Source: Loktanella gaetbuli (GTDB lineage: Bacteria; Pseudomonadota; Alphaproteobacteria; Rhodobacterales; Rhodobacteraceae). Taken from it: DNA of 64,000 bases. Location: the NCBI RefSeq assembly GCF_020531945.1, contig NZ_JAJATZ010000002.1, positions 372,001 to 436,000 on the forward strand, read 5' to 3'. The position numbers and the translations under genes were made by a program. Each line of letters opens with the position of its first letter. Position 1 is the stretch's first letter. Shown here piece after piece: positions 49,675-56,862 of the stretch. The notes beneath the pieces were generated by a model. That model saw only the letters and a list, made by a program, of their open reading frames with translations, was not told the origin of the DNA and did no database searches.

Positions 49675-50091
49675 ATGTCAGCCGATACGATGACCGCGCA
49701 GGACGCGCTGGCCGCCCTCATGATCGCTGTCTCGGCGTCGGACGCAAACATCCAGACGTCCGAATTGATCAAGATCAACAGCGCCATCAACAACCTGCCT
49801 GTTTTCTCGGGTTTCGATGCAGAACGGCTGCCGCGACTGACGCAGACTGTTTTCGATCTGCTGGACCAGGAAGACGGCCTGGAGGCCTTGTTTGGGCTAA
49901 TACGCGACGCCCTGCCCGAACGGCTTTATGAAACGGCCTATGCCTTGTCATGCGATGTTGCGGCTGCCGACGGCGCGATCGGTGAAACAGAAACCCGCAT
50001 GCTCGAGGAAATTCGCTATGAACTGGCGTTGGACCGTCTACATGCGGCTGCAATCGAACGTGGCGCGCGTGCACGGCACATGACCCTCTAG
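49675..50091 (+). CDS. TerB-like (tellurite-resistance) family protein
   Basis: A 138-residue all-helical acidic protein. LMIAVSASDANIQTSELIKI and ALSCDVAAADGAIGETETRMLEEI are the two TerB-type acidic helix-loop segments that bind metal ions in homologues. No other ter gene is present, so tellurite resistance is not implied. ATG 49675 with AAAGGGGA ahead is preferred over the upstream in-frame start at 49597. It is followed at once by a strong terminator. Confidence 0.85.
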   Translation: MSADTMTAQDALAALMIAVSASDANIQTSELIKINSAINNLPVFSGFDAERLPRLTQTVFDLLDQEDGLEALFGLIRDALPERLYETAYALSCDVAAADGAIGETETRMLEEIRYELALDRLHAAAIERGARARHMTL

Positions 50092-50095
50092 ACGA

Positions 50096-50124
50096 AAAAG
50101 GCCCGGTCACTGACCGGGCCTTTT
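50096..50124. terminator. bidirectional terminator after the TerB-like gene
   Basis: AAAAGGCCCGGT pairs perfectly with ACCGGGCCTTTT around a 5-base loop (CACTG). It serves both the TerB-like gene and the convergent 83-residue protein gene. Confidence 0.92.
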
Positions 50125-50141
50125 GCATCAGATTGTAAGGT

Positions 50142-50393
50142 TTAGTTGCCGGTTGTCTCGGCTTCTTCCTCTTCGGGGGACTGAACGTCCAGTGTCGGCA
50201 CTTCAACGGTCGTGCTGTCGACTTCGACGTCACCCATTTCGACGTCAGCTTCGGGCAGTTGGCCGCCTTCCACACTGACATCGACGTCAGGCAGCTGGCC
50301 TTCCTGGGTCTGTTCAACGTCAACCATGAAAAACAGCAGATAGACGACCACGACCAAAACGATTGCGGCGATAATACCAAGTACGGCTTTCAT
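50142..50393 (-). CDS. small membrane protein with acidic repeat tail
   Basis: 83 residues: one N-terminal helix (about residues 3-23, MKAVLGIIAAIVLVVVVYLL) and a strongly acidic tail made of short repeats around QLPDVDV / QLPEADV / MGDVEV, then EEEEAE. There are no positive charges after the helix. The tail should lie on one side of the membrane and could bind basic proteins or metal ions. No family recognised, although similar anchored acidic tails seem to occur in roseobacters. It is flanked by a terminator and a gap of 130 bases to dacB. Confidence 0.75.
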   Translation of the reverse strand: MKAVLGIIAAIVLVVVVYLLFFMVDVEQTQEGQLPDVDVSVEGGQLPEADVEMGDVEVDSTTVEVPTLDVQSPEEEEAETTGN

Positions 50394-50523
50394 TTTTTCT
50401 TCCTTAATTTCTGCGGCGACAAATTGTCGCTCTCTTCACCAGTCGAACGGCAAAGGGACGCGATTGGTTCCGCGTCTTTTCAATTAAGTTGTTGGACCGG
50501 ACGTATCGAGGTCCCGGATTTGA

Positions 50524-52047
50524 TCAACCGGTCATGTCTCCGAGGATCAGCCAACGTTGCAGCAGCTTCTGCTGCAATCGTTTTGCCCGACCATTGTATG
50601 CGGCGGTCCCGGCTGGCGCTTCATCCAGCGACGACTTGGACTGCTCGCGTGCCTCTGGGTCATGGGAAAAGATCGCGAAACTCAGCGACCGGGCTTGCGC
50701 AGTGGTCACGTATCCAGCCAGCGCGGAAACAAAATTCAACGTCCCGGTCTTGGCGCGAACGGTCCCTGAAAACCCGTCCAGCGCGCGGCGACTGTCATCG
50801 ACCATCACTACTTCGCGCATCAGCGGCTCCAGCGTGGATTTCACACCAGTGCCCCGCAGGAACGCAACCATTTCGGCAGCGCTGATTTCATTCTGATCCG
50901 TCAAACCGGAATGATCCGCAAACCGCGCGACAGCGCCGGTCCGGTCAGCGACCCATTGCGCCATTTGTTCGGCTGACAGGCGCATCGACAGCGGTGCCCC
51001 CTGACGCGCAGCGGTGGCCGTCATGCCCAGCACCTCGGCCGTCAGGTTCGTCGAAAACCGCATCATGCCACGCGCAACATCGTCCAACTGTTCGCTTTCA
51101 TGCACGGCCAGATTCGCACCCTCGGGCTGCGTATCTGTCAGCGCGCCCCTTGGCAGCAAGATCCCGGACCCGGCGGCCAGCACCTGAAACACCTCGGCCG
51201 CGTAGATTGCAGGAAACCGGACCGGCAGCCACCGCGACCCTGACCCGCCCAACGCCCGGCGCGCCACCGTCCAATCGTCGAAATCAGCACCCTCTGCGTA
51301 GGTGTATATCGGCGAAGACCGATCCACGACCCGCATGCGCGCCGCGGTCACAGGTGGGCGCAGGCTCTCGCTGCGCGCATCCATCGTGATGTCATATCCG
51401 CTTGCGGTGCGCGCCCACTCGAACATCACGCGGTTAAAATTCAGGTTCAGGCCACCCAAGGACGGATTGTAACTGAGTTGGTCCAACTGGCCGGGTTCGA
51501 TTTCCTTGACCCCTGGCAATGCGCCATCCCAAACCAGAAAACGACCGTCGATCCCCGTGATACCCGCCGCCACCAATTGTGCGACCAGACCTGCCAGGTC
51601 ATCGGTCGCCAGGGTCGGGTCGCCCCCGCCCGCCAGGATCAGGTCGCCCTGCAAGACGCCCTCAACGATTGGCCCTGTCCCGATCACACGGGTACCAAAC
51701 CGGTAGTCGGCACCAAGCGACTCGACGGCATAAAGCGCAGAAATTGCCTTGGTCACGCTGGCAGGCGGCCGCGCAGTGTCAGGATCGACCGCCTCGAGGA
51801 CCTGCCCCGTTGCAGCGTCAGCGATGACAAACCCGGTCTGCCCGTCCAGACCAGCCTCGCGGATCAGGTCGGCTGCCGTGCTGCGCAACATCGGCCGCGC
51901 AGACAACAGCGCCTCACCCTGAATTTGCGCATCCGGCCGCACAACAGGCCGCAGGGTTTGGGTCGGTGCAGCAAATGCGGCACCGGCCCCTCCGGCCAGC
52001 AAGGATGCAATCAAGGCGCGACGCGTCAGATGTGATCTAGTTGTCAT
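50524..52047 (-). CDS. dacB: D-alanyl-D-alanine carboxypeptidase/endopeptidase (PBP4 type)
   Basis: A 507-residue periplasmic penicillin-binding protein that trims peptidoglycan peptides. Active-site motifs: SVTK (S97-K100), the second motif in ADHSGLTDQN, and KTG in VRAKTGTLNF near the C-terminus. The large insertion between the first two motifs is the PBP4 hallmark. The N-terminus LTRRALIASLLAGGAGAAFAA resembles a twin-arginine or Sec signal. Downstream of nadD by 9 bases, so nadD-dacB may be an operon. Confidence 0.94.
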   Translation of the reverse strand: MTTRSHLTRRALIASLLAGGAGAAFAAPTQTLRPVVRPDAQIQGEALLSARPMLRSTAADLIREAGLDGQTGFVIADAATGQVLEAVDPDTARPPASVTKAISALYAVESLGADYRFGTRVIGTGPIVEGVLQGDLILAGGGDPTLATDDLAGLVAQLVAAGITGIDGRFLVWDGALPGVKEIEPGQLDQLSYNPSLGGLNLNFNRVMFEWARTASGYDITMDARSESLRPPVTAARMRVVDRSSPIYTYAEGADFDDWTVARRALGGSGSRWLPVRFPAIYAAEVFQVLAAGSGILLPRGALTDTQPEGANLAVHESEQLDDVARGMMRFSTNLTAEVLGMTATAARQGAPLSMRLSAEQMAQWVADRTGAVARFADHSGLTDQNEISAAEMVAFLRGTGVKSTLEPLMREVVMVDDSRRALDGFSGTVRAKTGTLNFVSALAGYVTTAQARSLSFAIFSHDPEAREQSKSSLDEAPAGTAAYNGRAKRLQQKLLQRWLILGDMTG

Positions 52048-52056
52048 ACCAAGTAA

Positions 52057-52698
52057 CTAGCCACCTTTGACGACAGCGGGCAACACGCTGCCGGTCACTT
52101 CCGCGCCAGACGCCCGCGCACGGATCGCGGATGACGAAAGGCGCATCATCGGCATGTTGACGAAACACCATGCCGGGACGTCCTTGTACGGCAGCCCATG
52201 TGATGCACTCGCAGGAATCCGTGCCGACTGATAGATTCGCGCAGCCTTGCTCAGACGGGCTGAAATGCGATCACCCGGCCGCGCCAGCACACCAATCGGC
52301 ACATGATCCATGATCCAGCGCCAGTCCTGCCACTGATCGAACTGCGCCAGATTGTCGGCCCCCATCAACCACACGAAACGCACGCCCGGATAGCACGCGA
52401 TCAGTCCACGCAAGGTCTGGGCGGTGAACCGCGTCTGCATTTGCGCTTCCAGTGCCGTGATCCTGACCCGTGGATGCTGCATCAAGGCCCGAGCCTGTTC
52501 GACCCGCTGCGACAATGGCGCAGGACCATGCTGTTTCAGCGGATTACCCGGACTGACCAGCCACCAGACCTGATCCAGCCCGAACCGCATGAGCGCCTGG
52601 CGCGTCAGATGCGCGTGTCCGGCATGGGCGGGATCGAACGATCCGCCCAGCAAACCGATGCGCTGCCCACTGCGCGCGACTGGCCAACCCTGCCTCAC
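52057..52698 (-). CDS. nadD: nicotinate-nucleotide adenylyltransferase
   Basis: Adenylates nicotinate mononucleotide in NAD synthesis, the step before NadE (nadE lies at the window end). 213 residues with the nucleotidyltransferase signature GLLGGSFDPAHAGH (from about residue 15), the DQVWWLVSPGNPLK block, FVWLMGADNLAQFDQW, and the C-terminal SSSAIRARA (ISST-like motif). There is no ATG; GTG 52698 with AGAGAGGG ahead is the best start. The long open frame beyond it overlaps ettA and is not coding. Confidence 0.93.
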   Translation of the reverse strand: MRQGWPVARSGQRIGLLGGSFDPAHAGHAHLTRQALMRFGLDQVWWLVSPGNPLKQHGPAPLSQRVEQARALMQHPRVRITALEAQMQTRFTAQTLRGLIACYPGVRFVWLMGADNLAQFDQWQDWRWIMDHVPIGVLARPGDRISARLSKAARIYQSARIPASASHGLPYKDVPAWCFVNMPMMRLSSSAIRARASGAEVTGSVLPAVVKGG

Positions 52699-52839
52699 AA
52701 ACGCCCTCTCTCTTGCAGCAACCCGTAAATCGAAATGCAAACCCCGTGACAAGATCAACCGCACGCGTCTTTGATTGCCCCGCCGCCCCCCGACAGGTAA
52801 GACGATGCCGAATTTACACATCCAAAACGCGGTGCACCC

Positions 52840-54495
52840 ATGGCCAGCTATCAGTTCGTTTACTTTATGGACGGCGTGTCCAAAACCTATCCCGGCGGGA
52901 AAAAGGTATTTGAAAACATCCGCCTGAACTTTCTCCCCGGTGTGAAAATCGGTGTCGTCGGGGTCAACGGCACCGGTAAATCGACGCTGATGCGCATCAT
53001 GGCAGGCCAGGACAAGGACTTTGCAGGCGAGGCATGGGCCGCCGAAGGTGCACGCGTCGGCTATCTGCCGCAGGAACCCGAACTCGACCCGAACCTGACT
53101 GTGCGCGAAAACGTCATGCTGGGCGTCGCGGAAAAAAAGGCAGTTCTGGACAAGTACAACGAGCTTGCGATGAACTACTCCGACGAAACCGCTGACGAGA
53201 TGGCGAAGCTGCAAGACGAGATCGACGCGCAGAATCTATGGGACCTCGACGCGCAGATCGACGTCAGCATGGAGGCCCTGCGCTGCCCCCCCGACGACGC
53301 CGACGTCACCACCCTGTCTGGCGGTGAGAAACGCCGTGTCGCGCTGTGCAAACTCCTGCTCGAAGCCCCCGACATGCTGCTGCTGGACGAACCGACCAAC
53401 CACCTCGACGCCGAAACCATCGCTTGGCTCCAGCAGCACCTGATCGACTACAAAGGCACGATTCTGATCGTAACCCACGATCGCTACTTCCTCGACGCAA
53501 TCACAGGCTGGATTCTGGAACTCGACCGTGGTTCCGGCATTCCGCACGAAGGCAACTATTCCAGCTGGCTGGAAGCCAAGGCCAAGCGGCTGGAAAAAGA
53601 GGCAAAAGAGGACAAATCCAAGCAAAAGACGCTGGAACGCGAACTCGAATGGATGCGCCAGGGTGCCAAGGCGCGTCAGGCAAAGTCCAAGGCCCGGATC
53701 AGTGCCTACAACGACCTTGCCAACCAGTCAGAGCGTGAACAGATGGGCCGCGCCCAGATCATCATCCCCAACGGCCCCCGGCTGGGGTCGAAGGTGATCG
53801 AGGTCGAGAACCTGAAAAAAGGAATGGGCGACAAGCTGCTGGTCGAGGGTCTCTCCTTCGATTTGCCCCCCGGCGGCATCGTCGGCGTGATCGGTCCCAA
53901 CGGTGCCGGTAAATCCACGCTCTTCTCGATGCTGACAGGTCAGCTGGAACCCGACGAAGGCTCCGTCACCTACGGCGACACGGTCAAACTGTCCTACGTT
54001 GATCAGTCGCGTGATGCGTTGTCACCAGATGCCACCGTGTGGGAGGAAATCACCGGCGGCGCCGAGATCATCGCGCTGGGCGACGCCCAGATGAACTCCC
54101 GCGCTTATTGCTCGGCCTTCAATTTCAAGGGCGGCGACCAGCAGAAAAAAGTCGGCCTGCTGTCAGGCGGTGAACGCAACCGCGTCCACATGGCAAAACT
54201 GCTGAAATCCGGCGGCAATGTCCTGCTTCTCGACGAACCAACCAACGACCTCGACGTGGAAACCCTCCGCGCGCTCGAGGACGCTTTGTCCAACTTTGCC
54301 GGTTGCGCCGTGATCATCAGCCACGACCGTTTCTTTCTCGACCGCCTCTGCACCCACATCCTCGCTTTCGAGGGTGACGCCCACGTCGAATGGTTCCAGG
54401 GCAATTTCGAGGATTACGAAGAAGACAAGAAACGCCGCCTTGGCGCCGACGCGATGGAGCCCAAGCGGATGAAGCACAAGAAGTTCACCCGCTAA
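52840..54495 (+). CDS. ettA: energy-dependent translational throttle protein EttA (ABC-F)
   Basis: A 551-residue ribosome-associated ABC-F ATPase that gates translation according to ATP/ADP. Two nucleotide domains: the first with GVNGTGKST, signature LSGGEKRRVALCKLL and LLLDEPTNHLDAETI, the second with GPNGAGKST, LSGGERNRVHMAKLL and LLLDEPTNDLDVETL. The arm/linker region lies between them (about residues 240-330). The start at MASYQFVYFM and the end KRMKHKKFTR match EttA. It is divergent from nadD. Confidence 0.96.
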   Translation: MASYQFVYFMDGVSKTYPGGKKVFENIRLNFLPGVKIGVVGVNGTGKSTLMRIMAGQDKDFAGEAWAAEGARVGYLPQEPELDPNLTVRENVMLGVAEKKAVLDKYNELAMNYSDETADEMAKLQDEIDAQNLWDLDAQIDVSMEALRCPPDDADVTTLSGGEKRRVALCKLLLEAPDMLLLDEPTNHLDAETIAWLQQHLIDYKGTILIVTHDRYFLDAITGWILELDRGSGIPHEGNYSSWLEAKAKRLEKEAKEDKSKQKTLERELEWMRQGAKARQAKSKARISAYNDLANQSEREQMGRAQIIIPNGPRLGSKVIEVENLKKGMGDKLLVEGLSFDLPPGGIVGVIGPNGAGKSTLFSMLTGQLEPDEGSVTYGDTVKLSYVDQSRDALSPDATVWEEITGGAEIIALGDAQMNSRAYCSAFNFKGGDQQKKVGLLSGGERNRVHMAKLLKSGGNVLLLDEPTNDLDVETLRALEDALSNFAGCAVIISHDRFFLDRLCTHILAFEGDAHVEWFQGNFEDYEEDKKRRLGADAMEPKRMKHKKFTR

Positions 54496-54859
54496 GCAAA
54501 ACATGACCAGATGTGACCTGCGACCTGCGCACACCCGCGCCGTCGCGGGTCACATATTCAAATCCTACAGGACGCCGTGGGCTGCCACAGCGGTGTGACG
54601 CGAAAAGCGGCCACGATTTACCCCTGACGTATCATGCGTGTTCGGATCACACCTTGGCCACTGTCGGGCCAGATGCGCAAGGAAATGCCGGTTCCAACAC
54701 AACCCTTGCTTTTGCGGGCAAACTGCCCCATACGCTTCCGTGCAGACGTTACCATCTCGACCCCACTGTTCTCCTTCATACGGCGACAGCGCTCTCGATG
54801 CACTGACTACGCCACCCCGTCGCAATCCTGTGGGCGGATACTTATGAAGGAATATTCAC
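54496..54859 (+). promoter_or_regulatory. gene-free region before the first cold-shock gene
   Basis: 364 bases without a credible gene. The start holds an imperfect hairpin, GTGACCTGCG (54513-54522) with CGCGGGTCAC (54544-54553) around a 21-base loop, which may end ettA. The remainder probably contains the cold-shock promoter and a long 5' leader; such leaders carry thermal control in other csp genes. GAAGGAAT precedes the ATG at 54860. Confidence 0.45.
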
Positions 54860-55066
54860 ATGGCTACTGGCACCGTGAAATGGTTCAACGCAACCAAAGG
54901 CTTCGGCTTCATCGCTCCCGATGGCGGCTCTAAGGACGTTTTCGTCCACATCTCCGCTGTTGAGCGTTCCGGCCTGAACGGCCTGAACGACGACCAGAAG
55001 GTCACGTTCGACATCGAAGCTGGCCGCGACGGCCGCGAATCGGCTGTGAACCTGGCGCTGGCATAA
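54860..55066 (+). CDS. cold-shock protein (CspA family)
   Basis: A 68-residue single-strand nucleic-acid-binding OB fold. RNP1 reads KGFGFIAPD (residues 13-21) and RNP2 reads VFVHISAVE, with aromatic residues in the usual places. Such proteins melt RNA structure and act as RNA chaperones. It is the first of two neighbouring csp genes; the second is 213 bases on. The products differ at only a few positions, so they look like a tandem duplication. Confidence 0.96.
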   Translation: MATGTVKWFNATKGFGFIAPDGGSKDVFVHISAVERSGLNGLNDDQKVTFDIEAGRDGRESAVNLALA

Positions 55067-55080
55067 GCGTTCAGAACAGT

Positions 55081-55105
55081 GGGATGCGCGCCTGACGCGC
55101 ATCCC
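55081..55105 (+). terminator. perfect hairpin after the first cold-shock gene
   Basis: GGGATGCGCG pairs exactly with CGCGCATCCC around the loop CCTGA, starting 14 bases after the stop. There is no T-run. It may stabilise the 3' end or partially terminate. Confidence 0.6.
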
Positions 55106-55278
55106 GACCGGCCCAAACCCTGCCGAAATCGGGTTTCCCCCAAAAAATTGTTGATTTAGCGCCGGCACCCCACATACTCGGTGATGCTACGTTACTTCTG
55201 TCGACCTCGTTCGAACCAGCTCTGACGGGCCGGGCTGCTGCACGTCCGCGAGCGGCGATTGACATAAGGAACGACACC

Positions 55279-55488
55279 ATGGCCACTGGCACTGTGAAAT
55301 GGTTTAACACGACCAAAGGGTACGGATTTATTGCACCCGATGGCGGCTCCAAGGATATTTTCGTCCACATCTCTGCGGTCGAACGCTCTGGCCTGACGGG
55401 CCTTGCCGACAATCAAAAGGTCAGCTTTGACATCGAAGCAGGACGCGACGGACGCGAAAGTGCCGTAAACCTGTCGCTCGCAGACTGA
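55279..55488 (+). CDS. cold-shock protein (CspA family), second copy
   Basis: 69 residues, nearly identical to the first: RNP1 KGYGFIAPD (Tyr for Phe) and RNP2 IFVHISAVE. Small changes (ND to TD in the N-terminus, ADNQKVS in the loop) suggest an old duplication with separate regulation, since its upstream region (55106-55278) is unlike that of the first copy. TAAGGAACG precedes the ATG. A hairpin (GGTGCCC/GGGCACC, 55494-55511) follows the stop. Confidence 0.96.
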   Translation: MATGTVKWFNTTKGYGFIAPDGGSKDIFVHISAVERSGLTGLADNQKVSFDIEAGRDGRESAVNLSLAD

Positions 55489-55493
55489 TGCAG

Positions 55494-55511
55494 GGTGCCC
55501 CACGGGGCACC
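55494..55511. terminator. short hairpin between the second cold-shock gene and tesA
   Basis: GGTGCCC and GGGCACC pair over 7 bp with a 4-base loop, 6 bases after the stop codon and just ahead of the convergent tesA stop. No T-run. Confidence 0.45.
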
Positions 55512-55514
55512 TGA

Positions 55515-56192
55515 TCACTCCGGGGCCAGGCTTTCTGCGAATTCCAGAATGGCTGGTCCCATCTCATCGACAATCATGCTCACGCCTTGAGCGTTTGGGT
55601 GGATTCCATCCGATTGCAGTGCATCAGTATCGATGCCGTCGCCGCCCTGTATCGCCGCGAACCAGTCAGGAAAGAGCGGGACGGCCCGCGATTCTGCCAG
55701 ATCTTCATACATTCCGTTGAAATCGGCGCGGTAGTCGGGTCCGTAGTTGCTGCCCGCCTGGATTCCGACCAACATTGCAGGCACGTCACGCGCTGCCGCC
55801 CCTTCCAGGATCGCGTCCAGATTGGCCCGCGAAACAGCAGGATCGAGTCCACGCAGGAAATCGTTGCCGCCTAGTGCCACGATGACCCCGTCCACATCGG
55901 GCGTCAGCGTCCAGTCCAGCCGGGACAAACCGCCCGCCGTTGTATCGCCCGACACGCCAGCGTTGATCAACGTCACATCGGCCCCCTGTTCATCCAGCCA
56001 TGCCTGCATTTGTGGCACAAACCCGTCTGCGGTGGGCAATCCGTATCCTGCCGTCAGACTGTCGCCCAATGCGGCGATGGTGATCGGCTCTGCCAGAACC
56101 GGTGTGGCCAAAAAGCACATGATCGCGGCGTTGCGGATAGACCGCGCCGCCCCATATCCACTAGAAGACCAACGCAGAAAGCTGCCCCACAT
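55515..56192 (-). CDS. tesA: arylesterase/lysophospholipase (TesA-like, SGNH hydrolase)
   Basis: 225 residues with an N-terminal signal region (hydrophobic NAAIMCFLATPVLA, cleaved near VLA-EP) and a periplasmic SGNH esterase. The blocks are the GDSL motif ALGDSLTAGYGLP with the nucleophile serine, the oxyanion Gly in GVSGDTTAGG, Asn in LGGNDFLRG, and the catalytic DGIHPN near the end. ATG 56192 gives a complete signal; its bases overlap the ybbA start on the other strand. In E. coli tesA is also divergent from ybbA-ybbP. Confidence 0.92.
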   Translation of the reverse strand: MWGSFLRWSSSGYGAARSIRNAAIMCFLATPVLAEPITIAALGDSLTAGYGLPTADGFVPQMQAWLDEQGADVTLINAGVSGDTTAGGLSRLDWTLTPDVDGVIVALGGNDFLRGLDPAVSRANLDAILEGAAARDVPAMLVGIQAGSNYGPDYRADFNGMYEDLAESRAVPLFPDWFAAIQGGDGIDTDALQSDGIHPNAQGVSMIVDEMGPAILEFAESLAPE

Positions 56193-56862
56193 GTCCGAAC
56201 CTGTTCTTTCGTTGTCCAATGTTTCACTTTCGCTCGACGGAAATGCAGGCAAGGTCGACATCCTCCACGACATCTCGCTCGACGTCACAAGCGGTGAGAC
56301 GCTGGGCCTGATCGGTCCAAGTGGTTCTGGCAAATCGTCGCTCCTTATGGTGATGGGTGGCCTCGAACAGGCCACCGCCGGTCGTATTACGGCCCTTGAT
56401 GCGCAACTAACCGACATGTCAGAGGATCAACTGGCCCGGTTCCGTCGCAATAATATGGGTGTGGTGTTCCAGTCTTTCCACCTGATCCCGACAATGACCG
56501 CATTGGAAAACGTGGCGACGCCCCTCGAACTGGCCGGTGTGTCTGATGCATTCGACAGGGCACAGGCCGAACTGGTCGCGGTGGGGCTGGAAACACGCAT
56601 GAACCACTATCCATCACAATTGTCCGGTGGCGAACAGCAGCGCGTGGCCCTCGCCCGTGCATCCGCCCCGCGGCCCCGCATCCTTCTTGCGGATGAACCG
56701 ACGGGCAACCTTGATGCCACAACCGGTGCCGCGATCATCGACCTGTTGTTCGGACTGCGCGATCGCCACGGTGCGACGTTGATCATGGTCACCCATGCAC
56801 CTGATCTGGCGGACCGCTGCGACCGTGTCATTCCGTTGCGCGATGGACGGCTGTCAGCATGA
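56191..56862 (+). CDS. ABC transporter ATP-binding protein (YbbA-like, MacB/LolD group)
   Basis: A 223-residue ATPase with Walker A GPSGSGKSS (about residues 44-52), signature LSGGEQQRVALARA, Walker B ILLADEPTGNLD and the H-loop in MVTHAPDLA. This set is typical of the LolD/MacB/YbbA group that acts with FtsX-type permeases on lipoproteins or envelope substrates. It starts at 56191, overlapping the divergent tesA start, and couples to the permease by ATGA. Confidence 0.95.
   Translation: MSEPVLSLSNVSLSLDGNAGKVDILHDISLDVTSGETLGLIGPSGSGKSSLLMVMGGLEQATAGRITALDAQLTDMSEDQLARFRRNNMGVVFQSFHLIPTMTALENVATPLELAGVSDAFDRAQAELVAVGLETRMNHYPSQLSGGEQQRVALARASAPRPRILLADEPTGNLDATTGAAIIDLLFGLRDRHGATLIMVTHAPDLADRCDRVIPLRDGRLSA

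Noticed and set aside
49675..50091. Tellurite resistance island
   Set aside because: Only a single TerB-like gene is present; no other ter gene occurs in the window.
52699..53214. N-terminal extension of nadD overlapping ettA
   Set aside because: It overlaps the first part of ettA on the opposite strand, and the nadD signature begins a few residues after GTG 52698.
55205..55240. tRNA-like T-loop GTTCGAACC
   Set aside because: No acceptor stem, anticodon arm or CCA-like end could be formed around it.
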